Assembly (NCBI GenBank): GCA_950106755.1 | Contig: OX467089.1 | Location: forward strand, 17,775,345 to 17,839,344 | From: Climacium dendroides | Lineage: Eukaryota; Streptophyta; Bryopsida; Hypnales; Climaciaceae | Length of the DNA stretch: 64,000 nt | Reading direction: 5' to 3' | In this document: positions 22,331 to 36,000 of the stretch, one piece after another | Numbering within the stretch: position 1 is the first letter of the stretch | Layout of the letters: each line of letters opens with the position of its first letter | Made by a program: the position numbers and the translations under genes | Notes under the pieces: generated by a model | Database searches by the model: none | What the model was told of the DNA's origin: nothing | What the model saw: the letters and a program-made list of their open reading frames with translations, nothing else

Positions 22331-24593
22331 TCATGTTAAACGCAATTGAACAAAATAAAACCCGCAAGTTGATATCTAATGTGATCTCACTGCGTCAGCA
22401 GCTTCAGATCGTCAAAACAAGGACTGAGTCCCCTTTTATCATCCAGAACGGTCGATAGCAGAGGTGAACTTTACCGGGAGTGCGGGATTGTACTCTATGG
22501 GAAAAGGGGGAATCGAAATGAAAAGCTTTACAACTTTTGCGGGGAAGGAGGTTGTTCCCAGTGGCCTCCGTCGGCGGCTTGGCCGGGGAAGGTGGGTCGC
22601 TGTTGGTCAACCGTGGACTCCCTTTGAATGGCCACCTCTCCCCTTTGGAATAGTGACTATGGAATCCACTCTGCTTTCTAAATCTAAGTTTCCAAATTCT
22701 ATCTACAATCACATTCACACTGCACATCACAGTTAGGGGTTGATTGGAGTGGGGTCCAGTTGGTCGTTGTTTACTATACTAGCATTGTTGTTTATCTAGG
22801 ATAGAGTCTAATAGTCACACCATTCTTGTTCATTTAGTTTGGGCAATGCATAAAAGTTATCTTCATTGGAGGGATGTAGTTGTTTACATCTATAGAAATT
22901 ACAAAATGCAAATGAAACTTAATCCCTAAGCGTCCAGAGCAAATTCAATGAAATCCAGACCTTTTTGACTTCATTCTGCTCAAGCTTCCTTATAGAAAAA
23001 GATCCACATAATTCAACCGTACCAATTGGTAGTCAAGAGAGACCTAGAGGTATGGAGAAAAGGACACGTTCTTTGACTGTACTACTCAAAAGGTTATAGT
23101 AGTCAAACAAGAAAGTTTTTTAGAATGGAGAGGCCAGATTTTGCAAGGGTTAATCCCTAAATTCTCAAGGCATTTTTTTACATCGAAAATCATTCACAAC
23201 TACCATTTCTATTGCAAAGTGTAAAAGACTTTTAATTTTTTTTGCATACCTAATTGCAAGATCTTGCACTAGACTAATATAGGAATGGTAGAAGAAATTT
23301 CAAAAACTTTGACTGTATGGATTGCAAGATATTTGCATTGAAGTGAATAAATTTGGATTTTTTGCACCTTGCCTAATTAGATTTTAAGGCTTTGAATCTT
23401 CTTAGCTTAAAATTTTTGCACTACACATTTTGAGTTTCAAAGTTTTTGTCTTGAAGATTTGAGTTGGAAGTCTAGAAAAAAAAATCTAAAGAACACACTT
23501 GATTTTCATTCTTTAAAAACTTATTAAGTAGAAGGAGGCATGAGATTGAAGGAAAAACTAAATCATTAATAGCTCAAACTAAAGATGGAATTGAAAATCA
23601 CTAATTCCAATGGTGAGATTGTTATAGCAACCAACTAAAACCATGTTGAACTTTTATTTTTGAAAAAATGTAAAGATTGCTTACAAAAATGAATCCTACA
23701 AGTTTTCAATCTTAAAATGTTGAGATTGTCCTCAAAACAAGTTTGTCTATAGCTTTTTCATTACTAATCCAAATGGAATGAATCAAATCTCTCCTTGAAG
23801 TACCAAAATTAGGATCTAATAGAATTTTATGTTGTATTTTATTGTACTACTCTTAGTTAAAATTTTGTCTACCCCCCTTGTTGTGAACGAGGGAGACCTT
23901 CATGTTTAACTCTAACATAAAAAACTGAAAAACCTTAAAGAATTTGCATCCCAATTGTGACCAACTGCTTCTTCAAATGTCAGTCCACTTGAAAATAGCT
24001 TTAGAATCAGTTGCCATTGACTAGCCAAACCTCCAATTCTATATATGTAAATGCTCTCCATTGTAGATTTGGCTTCAATCTCCCTTCCGATCAGACCTCC
24101 AACCTCTAGCCCTTACAAATCGACTAGAGTTTGGGTTTCCATTTTTGGCCAACCCAAACTCTGGTCAACAGTCCGTCAAATTTTGTGCCATATAGGTAGC
24201 CATATAAGCAATAGACTTTGGATTTTGGCACATAGTGTGAAGGGTTGAAAGGCCAAACTCAAGGTTTCTTGACCTCCCATTGGTGGAAACACCAAAAAAT
24301 AAGGTATGAAATTTTTTGCCCTAATTTTTTTTAAAATTTCATATTGTGGATTGGGGAAAATTGGGCCCTAAAGGTTGTTGGAGTTTGAAACCTAATCTCT
24401 ACCATTACAATAAAGAATCTTTGTATCATGTGGCTATACCTTCCACCTACTTCCTTTCCTTGTTCGATGCCACCTCCATCTTCCCTCTATACCATACACA
24501 ATCTTTCTTTCACAGTGAACATATGTATTATGATTGTTTTTTCAATGCCATTTTTGACTCCTTCTTTATGTTTTTTGAATCTTTTGCTTGTAG
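22331..24593. other. Non-coding stretch upstream of right kinase copy
   Basis: Mirror of 11771-14033, including the hairpin (24122-24166). One transition (12243 in the left arm) distinguishes the arms here. No gene recognised. Confidence 0.55.
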
Positions 24594-24814
24594 GAATTGA
24601 CTCTTGGGTGAAGCTTCATACTAGAATGGTTGTTATACTACCTAAATTCAACCGCACTGCATGTCGTAAAAAATTCAAGTTCATTTTTTATGCTAATGGT
24701 ATTTTGGGCAATGATCAGCATGAAAGCAAATTCTATGATGCTTTAGATGAGTGGTATCACCAAGCGGGGCAAGTAATGAAGCATGTCTCGGCTACAACCA
24801 TGGATAGTAAATAA
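24594..24814 (+). pseudogene. Harbinger Myb/SANT-like partner protein, partial, right arm
   Basis: Mirror copy of the left-arm fragment at 11550-11770, with the same protein and the same acceptor-like TGCTTGTAG just upstream. It is convergent with the nuclease remnant at 25255-26103. Confidence 0.75.
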
Positions 24815-24979
24815 ATTCAAATTGATTTGGCCCCAGATGTAGAAAATGCACCATCATCAACAAACATGTTTACACTTTACACCAACATCAAACCTATGCT
24901 AGTTTCAACCATTTTTTCAAAGATTTGAATGGCTCTATCATAAAAGTTTTGTTTACCTTTAGATGAACAAATGAGCTCT

Positions 24980-25151
24980 ATTAATTTGACCGTTTGATCA
25001 ATAAGCTCTAAAGTACTACATGTTACTCTTCATCTATGAAAAACTTTGAGAGGACAAATGCACTGCTTGAAAGGGTAGACTACCAATACTACCAATTTGA
25101 CCATTTGATCAATATGCTCTAGATTACTACATGTTACTCTTCAATCTTCAT
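24980..25151. repeat. Imperfect direct repeat (right arm)
   Basis: Mirror of the duplicated unit of about 55 bp at 11213-11384, between the two Harbinger ORFs. Confidence 0.7.
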
Positions 25152-25254
25152 CTAAGCTACAATCACTATCATCTTAATTACAATTTTACCATTGAATTTT
25201 TGAATTTGTGGCTAATTGACTTTTGTAAAAAGTCTCCACTAGTAATAGATGAAC

Positions 25255-26103
25255 TCAAGTTGAATCAACCAACATCATCTTCATTTTTTCTTGCCTCATT
25301 TTCTTTGTTTCTTCACATCCAAGGTATTCTTTATTGTCAATTTTTTCTCCTTTACTTGATTCTATGAATGGAGTGTCTTCACCTTGTGGATGTACCTTTT
25401 GTAGCTCCCTCATTTCCCTCAATGATGATTTTAGGGAATGAAATGTATTCATTTCTTGCATTTTTCCTAAAGCCATGTTTGCTTCAACTTGCAACTCTTT
25501 TTTTTGCTTCTTTTACCCATTCCATAGAAAATTCATCATGTTCCAAGATGCACAGATTATGAAAACACAAGGATGCCGTAACAATATCAGGTACATTCTA
25601 AAGTGGCATATCAACTCTTTTTAGAAAAATGCGCCATCTTCCTTTTAGAATTCCAAATGCCCTTTCAACTGCCATACGAGTGTTTGATTGAATGAAATTC
25701 GAGTGTGCCTTTTCTCTTGGCAAACTTTCCTTTTCACCCTTAAATGGTGAGTAAAACCAAGGCCTCATAGGATACGCAACATCAACAATAAATTTGTAAG
25801 GTAAGAATGCACTTTTCATAGTTTTCTTCCCAATTTTAGATTTCTGAAATAAGGCTCAATCATGATCCGTCTAGCCCATCCAAAATCATAATCCCAAAAT
25901 TTACAATCAGTATCTACCACCTTCTATAATAAACATGAATAATATCCTTTTTGGCAATAATATGCTATAGAATCATGAGATGGTGCTACAATTGGAATGT
26001 GGCTACCACCTATGGCTCCTAAAATAAATGGAATGCCATGAAGTGCTTCAAAACTAGCAGCTATTTGTTTCATCCAATTATATTTGGATATCATTTCAAA
26101 GAT
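25255..26103 (-). pseudogene. PIF/Harbinger transposase, decayed, right arm
   Basis: Mirror copy of 10261-11109. It carries the same Gly in place of the first catalytic Asp, the same two TAG codons and the same frameshift. The decay therefore predates the inverted duplication. Confidence 0.85.
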
Positions 26104-26553
26104 GTTGATTCAAAGGGATTACAAGCACAGAGATTAGATACTACACTTCAACTTCTTTCTCAAGATCAATGAGAGTTACAATTGCATGGCTTTTTGAAGA
26201 AAAAAATTATTAACACTTCTTCTCATCTTGAGCAATGGAGGTATCAATCAAGGGCAAAATAAAAAATCAATATTTTTGTATGTTGTATGATTTTTTTATT
26301 GGTTGTAAGGCCATTTGTTGAAGAATGATCTCATGAATCTAGCATACTTTATTATTTGTAGTTACATAGAAAGAAATGGAGTTTTCTATATGGCCTTGGA
26401 GAACAATGAAAGAAAGACAATAGATGTCACTAATGATATTATTAAATTGTGAAATGCCAATTGAGTATGAACAAATGTTGCATTTTAGAAATAATTGAAA
26501 ACTAATGAAGATTTCAAGTTTTTCTCTAACAAGATCTTTATTGTGTGAGATGG
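26104..26553. other. AT-rich DNA between Harbinger remnant and gypsy element (right arm)
   Basis: Mirror of 9811-10260. Nothing recognised. Confidence 0.5.
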
Positions 26554-26558
26554 CAACC

Positions 26559-26982
26559 TGTCAGGATTCCTTTACACTGCTTCGTATTCTGTCGACACTC
26601 CGACGGGCAATCTCAGCGCTTAGGCATTCTCTCCGATGATATTGAGATTCGAGACTCATGCTGATTCCTACGTAATCAAGTCATCCTGACCGAAATCAAA
26701 AGGTAATTCCTCGGTTAGTGTTAACTCTCTGTTTAATCCAATTTAGTATCTAAACTCGCAATGCAAGATGGAAGCAAGTGCGTACAAGCATGCTGGGTAT
26801 TAACAGAATGTCGAGTGAGGGACATGGCTCCCCTCACTAAGCTTTAAAGGAACAACTGGACTCTCGAGGCATGCACCGTAACTGTCATGAAGATAACCGT
26901 CTCGAGTAACCTCCGTCCCAGGTAAGAGGTCTTCTTGCAACCGGTGATGAATACGTCCAGCTGTTACGACTGAGTCGTAACA
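26559..26982 (-). repeat. 3' LTR of gypsy element (right arm)
   Basis: 424 bp, mirror of 9382-9805. The purine tract precedes it at 26983-26995. Confidence 0.95.
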
Positions 26983-27495
26983 ATACCCCCCCTCTAGCGT
27001 TCCATTTGCGAATTCAGGAGATGAAGGGTCAACATGAGATGGAGCCGGCGCTTGTGGGTGACGCTGGTGGAACTCTCTGGCCACATCGGGTGCGTTTCGT
27101 AAATTTGAAGCGGGCTCCCAAGAGTTCTGTTTAGGACCGTAACCTTCCCATGATACCAAATAATGTAGCCTCCTGCCACGACCTGAGAATCGAGAGTCAA
27201 GGATATCGTGGACCTCCCACTCCATGTCCCCCTCCGGAGTTAGAACTGGTGGTGGTAGTCTTTGCCGACGGCCTGGAATGGTATCCTGCTGATATCTCTC
27301 AAGGAGTGCCACATGAAAAACATCATGTATCCGGAGCGTTCGAGGAAGCTTAAGTCGGTACACCAAGTCTGATATCTTGGCGGTAATCGAAAAGGGACCC
27401 AGGAACTTAGAAGCCAGCTTCTTCGAAGGAGCTGTTGTGGCTATGTTATTAGAGCGAAGCAAGACTTTGTCCCCCACTTGGAAACTTGGCTGCAA
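26800..27495 (-). pseudogene. pol: Pol part 3: integrase C-terminus and chromodomain (right arm)
   Basis: Mirror of 8869-9564, with identical translation. The chromodomain is intact and the frame runs into the 3' LTR. Confidence 0.88.
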
Positions 27496-28815
27496 CTAAA
27501 CCCTGCGATCGTAATTCCGTTTAGCTCGATCCGCAGCAACCTGGATCATCACTTTAATTTCTTCGTGCACCTCTTGTAAATGTCTTACTCTTTCCTCCGC
27601 CGCCGGAACTGTGGACGAGGTCGGTGTAGTAAATGATAACTGGGGATGATACCCATAAGTCGCATAAAACGGAGAGAATCCAGTGGCGGAATGAAGAACA
27701 TTATTATATGCAAACTCAGCTATTGGGAGTAATTCTGACCAATCATCTTGCCGGCGGGTTGTGAACATACGCAAAATTTGTTCAAGGACTTGATTCACGC
27801 GTTCCGTTTGCCCATCGGATTGCGGATGAAATGCCGTCGTTGGAGAAGGCTGAATCCGAAGAAGCTGACACAACCGTCTCATGAATTTTGAAATAAACAC
27901 CGATCCCCTGTCTGATATGATTTCATCCGGTGTCCCATGGTGTTTCCAGACGTGTTGCAGATACAATGCTGCTGCCCCACTAGAATCAATTGATTCATTT
28001 GTCGGAATGAAGTGCGCTAGTTTAGTGTTCTTGTCAACGACAACCATAATCGAATCAAAACCACCACTCTTTGGTAACTTAACTATGAAGTCGGTCGTGA
28101 CCCGCTTCCAGGGAGTTTCAGCTGGTGGAATTGGCTGCAACAGGCCGTAGGGCGCATGGCGTGTGGATTTCGATCTTTGGCACAAATCGCACCCGTCGAC
28201 ATAGCGATGTACATATCGACTCATCGTGGGCCAATAAAACCTCCTTGACACTAGATCCAACGTTTTGGTGCGACTTGGATGACCCGCAGCTGGGGCGTCA
28301 TGGCGGGATCTCAATATTTGCCGCCTCAGTTCCTCATTATCGGGGACAACCACTTTATCACAAAAATACAATATTCCATCAGTGAAGCGATAAGCTTGGA
28401 AACGTTGACGAATATCCCGTGGAGCTCGATCCGATCCATTGCTGAAAAATGACAATATTGGTTGAAGTGTTAAATCATCTAAACTAACGGCCTTGATGTG
28501 ATCCATGAGTTGTGCGTCGCTAGAGACTGGTTGGCATGACTCCAATGCAGCCAGTCGAAGGAGGGGTTTCGAAATCCCCTCGTGGTCATGATTTCCTTCA
28601 GTACGCTTGGACAACATATCTGCTCGCCCATTGAGTATTCCCGGTCGATGCTGAATTGTGAAATTAAAAGCTGAAAGGAATTCAGACCATCGAGCTTGGC
28701 GCCTATTGAGCTGCTTGGTTGTGAGAAAGTGCTCCAGATTTTTATGATTTGAGATGATCCTTACTTGATGTGGGGACCCTTCCAGGTAAACACGCCAATC
28801 CTGCAATGCCAACAC
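27496..28815 (-). pseudogene. pol: Pol part 2: RNase H end and integrase (right arm)
   Basis: Mirror of 7549-8868. It differs from the left copy by Cys for Arg (ILYFCDKVV) and Ser for Gly (GHPSRTKT). Both lie outside the DDE residues, in the region before and within the zinc-binding domain. It ends at the same amber codon. Confidence 0.9.
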
Positions 28816-30871
28816 AATAGCTAAAACTCCTTATCATAAATGTCAAGTTCTGTTCTGCTAAGGACATTTTCGAACTTCTATAAGCGCAAGGGTGGAGATG
28901 TCCATCCTCCCCTTGTTGTGACAAAATACCTCCGGTTGCCGTATCCGAGGCATCCGTCTCCACCACAAATGCTCGATCAAAATTAGGATGAATCAATACT
29001 GGTGCTTGAAGAAATCGAGACCGAAGTGCATTGAACGCCTCTTGTGTTTGGGGTGTCCACTCAAACTTACAATTCTTCTTTGTTAACGTAGTGAGGGGAT
29101 TTGTTATCTTTGAATAATCAATAATGAACCGTCGATAAAAATTCGCGAATCCTAGAAAAGCTTGAACTTCTTTAAGTGTTTTTGGAATCGGCCAATCACG
29201 GATAGCTTGTACTTTGTCCTGGCACATCTCCAATCCCTTATCTGAAACCATCATTCCCAAGAATTCCACGGAGCTTCGATGGAATTCGCATTTTGATTCC
29301 TTGACATAGAGACCATTTTCTTTTAAACGGTTGAGAACTTCCCGTACTAATAATTGATGTTCTTTTAAATTCTTTGAAAAAATGAGAATATCATCTAAAT
29401 AAATGACAACCGAGATATCCAACAAATCATTGAAGATACTCTGCATGTGTGCCTGAAATTGGGCCGGGGCGTTGGTTAATCCAAACGGCATTACCAAGTA
29501 CTCAAATAGGCCATAACGAGTTTTAAAAGCCGTTTTAAACTCATGGCCATGAGCCATCCGTACCCGATGATATGCTTGTCGCACATCCAATTTTGTAAAA
29601 ATTTTTGCACCCACTAATCGGTCGGTCAATTCCGGAATTAAAGGTAATGGGTATCGATTTCTTATTGTGACTTGATTCAAATTGCGGTAGTCCACGCAAA
29701 CTCGTATCGAACCATCCTTCTTTTTAGCAAATACAATGGGGGCTGATACGGGGGACTTGGACTGTCTGATCCAACCCTTACCCAAATTTTCTTCGAGATA
29801 ACGCCGCAGCTCCTCCAGCTCGACTGGTGACATTGGTCGTAACCCGGTATTGCGAGGTTCTTGGCCCTCCTTGAATTCGATCTTCATGTCGGATACTCCA
29901 TGGTTCGGAAGTTCATTGGAGGCTGACTCGCTAAAAGCTTCTCGTAGATCCTGATACTCCACGGGAATTGACGAATCCTTGGTTTCCTTGATTAACTCCG
30001 ATACCTCCAACGCATATACCTCAGCATCTTTGGCCGAGAGACGAAAAGCAGCTGTTGAAACTACAGCGTGCTTTGGGGCCACTAATATGGACTGAGACTG
30101 TTTTTTTGAGGCACTGACCAACGGACAGACCGCCTTTTTCTTCACATCAGATTTTTTCCGATGCTGAAGCTCCATTCCCCCCCGAACTCCACTGACTGTG
30201 GCAAGACCAATGCTTTCCTGTTCGCACTGATGAGCCACGCAAGTTCCCTGGCAATATTTTGAATCAAAAAGCACTTCCTTCCGTGCCCACCGAATGGTAG
30301 GGTCATGATGGACCAGCCAAGGAATTCCTAGAATACAAGCATAACGCCCCGTATTGGTGATATCTGCCACCAACGATTCTCGGTGGTCTCCCACGACCAA
30401 CTCCACCATGGCCTCGTGGGTGATGAGACCAGAGTTTATCCGTCTGCCATCAATGACACGAACCTCCCTTGGTGTAGTTTTTTGTCTGACTGTAGCATGA
30501 CACCGTTGGGTAAATTGCGGGTGCATAAACACCCCGGTTGCTCCGGAATCAATGAGAGTGATAGCTGTCACCGAGTTGATGTCCGCATCTAACGTCAGAT
30601 GTGTTCCCGAATCACTAGTTGCCCGCAAACATATTGGCATTATTGCTCCATCCTGGTCCTCAATGGAATCTTCGCAACCCTTATCCATTTCCCAATGTGG
30701 AATTGTGATCGATGCGGTCTGGCGTCGGCCCGGGTACTGAATCACCGTCCTTAGTCCCGGGCTTGGTCTTTTCCCGAACATTCTGCCTCCATTGCCGCAA
30801 ATGATAGTGGCTTCGAAGGATTTGTTGGACATTTTGCCCGAACATACCCCAACAACCCACAACCCCAACAC
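28742..30871 (-). pseudogene. pol: Pol part 1: protease, reverse transcriptase, RNase H (right arm)
   Basis: Mirror of 5493-7622, with identical translation: DSGAT protease and YLDD reverse transcriptase. The same two short T runs break RNase H near 28818-28837. Confidence 0.88.
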
Positions 30872-31764
30872 TTCCCTTGTTTTTGGTACTCCATCCGCTC
30901 ACTGGCCGTTTTTGCCAGCGCAGTGGATCCATGAACCGCATCTAATTCCATAGGGGTGGGTCCTAATGACCCTGGAGCTGGATGGAATCGTACAACAGGC
31001 TCCTTGGGACTCGTAAATGGAATAGAAGCTCGTTGGTTTTGTCGCCGCAACCATAACCTCTCATCAATTCGGGATGCCATGGTCATCCATTCTTGGAGGC
31101 TACGAGGTTGGGTTTCTGCCGTGGCTATGGAATCAAGAACTTCATCCTTAAGGCCTCCTCGAAACCGCGCTACCAAACTCGATTCATTCCAATCGACTTG
31201 TGCGGCATTCTCGTTAAAAGTGGATATGTAACTAGCCACCGAACCGGTTTGCTTTATTTTTCCCAATCGATCCTCCGCATTGCTTCTCCTATCCATATCA
31301 CCATAGACGGCGATGACTGCTTCCCGGAACATATCGTAATTACTCAATAACTCATGCGGACGCCCCTCATCCAAGGATTGTAGAATCGGCATGGCCCAGT
31401 TCTGTGCCGCCCCAGTCATATAAGACAGGGCAAAAGCTACCTTGTCCTCATCACAACGATAAGCCCGAGCGTTTCCACGAAACACAAGGCGGATTTGGGC
31501 AAACCATTTGTAAACCTCTCCGCCCTTCTTTCCTGAAAACTTCTCGGGTTTAGCTACCCTAGTTTCTCCGCCGGATGTCCGCTCATCATAACATCGATCC
31601 GCTCCAGGGACCTCTCGACCACCCGCTCGTATACCGGACAACGGGGACACTGGTAACGGAGGAAGGACAGCTTGTTCTGAAATTTGTTGCACGATATGAG
31701 GTATCGCGGCCTGGAACACCGATTGAATCTGTTGTTGGATAAATGCCGCCCAATCTGGACCCAT
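30751..31764 (-). CDS. gag: Gag polyprotein of gypsy element (right arm)
   Basis: 337 aa with the same protein sequence as the left-arm gag, including the Tyr that replaces the zinc-knuckle His. The ATG is at 31764. Confidence 0.9.
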   Translation of the reverse strand: MGPDWAAFIQQQIQSVFQAAIPHIVQQISEQAVLPPLPVSPLSGIRAGGREVPGADRCYDERTSGGETRVAKPEKFSGKKGGEVYKWFAQIRLVFRGNARAYRCDEDKVAFALSYMTGAAQNWAMPILQSLDEGRPHELLSNYDMFREAVIAVYGDMDRRSNAEDRLGKIKQTGSVASYISTFNENAAQVDWNESSLVARFRGGLKDEVLDSIATAETQPRSLQEWMTMASRIDERLWLRRQNQRASIPFTSPKEPVVRFHPAPGSLGPTPMELDAVHGSTALAKTASERMEYQKQGKCWGCGLLGYVRAKCPTNPSKPLSFAAMEAECSGKDQARD

Positions 31765-31967
31765 GCCCTCCTACGTCGGTGGTCCCCCCTCCCTGGCAGT
31801 TCCTTCCCCTTCCATCACTGCTATGAATCAACCGTAATCATGAAAATTCCCGGCATCTTTCCCGTAACCCAGTTTCAAGGAAAAACAATTCGATCATAGG
31901 TCTTGCCCGGATTCTCACATCTTCAAACCCATCCTGTGGAGCGTGGACAGTCAGGGACTCGACATTT

Positions 31968-32391
31968 TGTCAGGATTCCTTCACACTGCTTCGTATTCTG
32001 TCGACACTCCGACGGGCAATCTCAGCGCTTAGGCATTCTCTCCGATGATATTGAGATTCGAGACTCATGCTGATTCCTACGTAATCAAGTCATCCTGACC
32101 GAAATCAAAAGGTAATTCCTCGGTTAGTGTTAACTCTCTGTTTAATCCAATTTAGTATCTAAACTCGCAATGCAAGATGGAAGCAAGTGCGTACAAGCAT
32201 GCTGGGTATTAATAGAATGTCGAGTGAGGGACATGGCTCCCCTCACTAAGCTTTAAAGGAACAACTGGACTCTCGAGGCATGCACCGTAACTGTCATGAA
32301 GATAACCGTCTCGAGTAACCTCCGTCCCAGGTAAGAGGTCTTCTTGCAACCGGTGATGAATACGTCCAGCTGTTACGACTGAGTCGTAACA
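31968..32391 (-). repeat. 5' LTR of gypsy element (right arm)
   Basis: 424 bp. At the sites matching 4116 and 4214 of the left arm it has T, like the 3' LTRs and unlike its direct partner. It has one private change, at 32213 (matches 4151). Confidence 0.95.
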
Positions 32392-32396
32392 CAACC

Positions 32397-33036
32397 ATTC
32401 TTTGCAAGCACAATTGCCTATTATCAATTGAGATCTTACAAATGACTTCTTATAGCATTATACTATTGAGAGTATTATTTTAGAGGTCAAAAGAGACATT
32501 GCAACTATATTGGCAATATTTCATGAAGTCAATATGATAATCTCTTCAATTTTTTTTATCAATTTTCATTTCATTTGACTTCTTAGTCTTTAAAGCTTAT
32601 TTGCTTTTGCTATTGCTATTATACCATGTTCATTTCATATTTCATCATTTCAATTTTAGGTCTTCCTTCTATTCTTGGTGTTAATTTGAATAAACATTTT
32701 CTTGCTCTACTATGTATAACATTTGTCATCAAAAGCAATTATGCTTATTTTTATAAATCATTTACTTTATGCAATAAGAATTTGGTGAAGATAACTTTTC
32801 ATTCAAAATTGAAGAAAAAGCTTTCTATTACCAATCTCAAGTACATCATGGCCTTTTTAGAGCAAATAAAGTGTCACTATGAAACTCATAATGAATGTGT
32901 AGAGATGATAATGAATGTCCAGAGATGATTAAAGAGAAACTTTGGATGTTGACAACTTCAATAATGGACGCTTCTATGAAGAGTCATGAAGAGTTAATAC
33001 ATTTATTTAGTGTATAATATATAACTACTATATTTG
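32397..33036. other. AT-rich stretch between gypsy element and LTR-like element (right arm)
   Basis: Mirror of 3328-3967, including the unremarkable 100-codon ORF (32626-32928, plus). The 5-bp duplication CAAAT (minus strand) sits at 33032-33036. Confidence 0.6.
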
Positions 33037-36000
33037 TGTCGTACGCGCAGTTAGCCATAAGTATCCTTACAACGACAAATGGTTGCAAGATGACACGAAT
33101 TATCGTTCCAGGGAACTCTAGTATGATATCGATTGAATTAGAAACATCCGGATTATAACTACTCACTTAATCTCCCTTATTTCACTTACCCTATCTCGTT
33201 CCGGAAACTTAGTACATTCCGGATTCCGTTCCGGATCCGGACACACCCGGAACTAAGTTCTGTCTCTCTTCCGTCACTGGTTTTTGTTGCCTCTGTTTTA
33301 CCCTCAGAGGGTCCGCCCTTGATCTAGAAAGGGGTGGGGGCTCACCACTTGTACAATTATCTTCTCTATACTCTAAAATCTACTAAACAACACACCCAAG
33401 ACAACACAGCTGGAGGAGGAGGAAGGAGTATCCTCTCATAGTTTCCGGATTGGTCGATCCGGAATCAGGTCACAGAGAGCAATTCTCACACCTCTCTTTA
33501 CTACAACGACGGATCCGAACTCATAGATCCAAAGGAATAGAGTCTCAAGGGGAGAACAATGTACCAAGGGGGAGGTTGATAGACTTTCCGGAGTAGCGGG
33601 AGTTCCTTTCCTTTGGCGGTTGCTTATCTCCGCACAGAACCCTCCTGATTCTGGACTCGCAGGGCCCTCTACCTTCTTACCCGGATTGCCGTTCCGGCAA
33701 TTTAAAAGCGCGTCACACTTTCACTCCCTTACTCAGTCTGCATTCCCCCCACTCAGCTCAACACCAAGAGATCAGTAGCCCAAGATCCGGATTCCTCCTC
33801 TCCCTCCCTTCTCTTTCTCTAGTACCAGGTCACCCCCCCATGCATACACTCAGCCAAAAGACCCTATCTAAGCAAAAGTGCAGCTAGAAGCACCCTGGCT
33901 AACTTAGATTAAGAAAAGAGAATTGTAATACATACGTGAAAGCACTAAAATCGAATGGAGTAGGATGGAATGGAATGGCAGACAACTAACTTGCCTGCCC
34001 TTAAAATACTAACACAAAAACCCAAAGTCAACTCCTAAAAGCCTGAAAAAGAAAACCCGGAAATCCAGGCCACCAATCCCTGATCCTCCCGGGATATCCG
34101 GACAGATTGCTAACAGCCGTCCGAGATAACCGGATTTCCTTACTATCCGCCTAAAATTCCGGAAACCGGGTCCAAGCTCGGAACCCCATTCCGGATCCTA
34201 TACTTCTTCTCCTACCAATCCTAATGTCTTGGCTTCCGTCCTTTCTTTGAACGACTCCCCGCTTGGCTGGTAGGCGTCCCCTTCGTGTTCTTGGCTGGCG
34301 TAGTTTTTGCTGTGGCCCGAGTTTGGATATGGCGCGTTGCTGGAGACGGATCGCTGTCGTCTTCGGTTCCGGAAGTGGAGTGGGCACTCTCCTCGTCAGA
34401 ATCTTCAATAACTTGGACTTCCTTCTCCTTCTCTGGTGTTGTATCCTCCAACGTCGCGGGTTTGCTTCCTTTCTCCGGCGTGGTCTCTTGCATGTACACA
34501 AATCCTTTCGGATTAGTCCGAGCCGGATTTGTCATCCCACCGATCCGGTTGATGAGATCTCCCCTAACCTGCTGTCCCGGAACCTTGAATGATCCGGCCA
34601 TCAAATTTGGCATTGTTTGTGCCTTGGGAACTTCCGGAGTTGAGAACTTAGATGGCACCGGAACCGTTTTCGCGCTAGACTCCGGTTCCGGTTCCGAGGC
34701 TGGCCTCAAATTCAACTCCGTCATCCGTATCTTACTAGCGGAAGGCTCGGCTGGTGTGAGTATCCCCCTCAGGCCCTCCATCCGGGTTGCCTGATCCACC
34801 ACTGGCTTTCCTGGGGTACCTGCAACAAAAGGAAGTTCCGGAAAGGTGGAGAAATCCATCGCATGGTTTGGGTCGATGGCCGCCAGCAACTTCTGGATCT
34901 CCTCGAAAACTCGCTCTATTCTCGCGGTGAAGTCTACAAGGATGGTAACTACCTTGGTTTCGGTAATGTGGCCTTCGGATATCATCTTGGAGTCAAACAA
35001 GGCAACTTTCGTGATGATGTCGGCTTTGATGTTGACTGCCCCGGTTAGATTCTTGACCAGCGCGAGGGCCTCTTTCTCTTTCTCCTTCGCAGCTACCATT
35101 TCTCCTTCCGCCCAATTCACCCGGGCTTGGAGTAGATTCCGTTCCGCCTCCAATTCCTGGATCCGCTCATCCCTCTTCTTCAGATCCTCCGGCTTGGGTA
35201 GTCTCTTGACAACTTCCACGATCTGATCCGGATCCACCTTCAGTACTTCCGCGGTATCTATCACCAGATCCGACAATCCGTCGTAAAGTACCTTGGCTTC
35301 ACGTATCCACTTGAGCCCCGCATTGAAAAATGCGGATTTTGTTTCCATCTCAGGTCCCTTGCTGGACTCCCCCCTCTCCATTGTCGGTGGCTTGATTCTC
35401 GACCCCGGATCGGTTGACTTCCTCTTTTGGTCCTTGGGTTAGTCAGACGTTCCTCGGGAAGTTCCTCCGGTTCAAACTCGACCGGATCCTCCGCTTCCTC
35501 CCCGGAAAGGCCGTATGACAAGAGCGTCTTTTCGGTGTCATACTGAATTATTTTCGCCGCACTCAAAAGTTCCTGTTGATGGTACAGATGAAACAAATAC
35601 GTGCTAACTAGACTCGCCTTAGCTCATGTCACGTAATCTGCTAATTTAGCCACTATCCCGGCTATGATCCTACCCCAGTGCACTATCCGGTTCTCCATAG
35701 CCCCAAAGATAGTGTTGGCCACCGTAATGGTAACCCGCGTTGGCTTTTCCGAATATAAGATCGGAATCAGAAACTCTAGGATTCGCCTATGTCTCTCGTC
35801 CTTACACTTGCTGATAGCAAAGCCGTCCTTAGGGTTTGTAGTCCCCGTGAACTTCCCGGCTACAAAACGGTCCGTCCTCGATGCTAAACCGTTCCCACTC
35901 TTCCGGAACTGATAAACATCCGCCCAGATGTCCTCGGTCCACGCGACTGGTCGTCCTTTCAAAGTAAGCTCATACTGATTCGAAACACCGTGAAGTAGCT

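Larger units (their letters stand above)
26559..32391 (-). mobile_element. Complete Ty3/gypsy chromovirus, right-arm copy
   Basis: Mirror of the left-arm element, 5833 bp, minus strand. The target duplication reads CAACC on the plus strand (26554-26558 and 32392-32396). LTRs are 31968-32391 (5') and 26559-26982 (3'). Here the two LTRs differ at only two sites, against three in the left arm. All coding breaks are shared with the left copy. Confidence 0.96.
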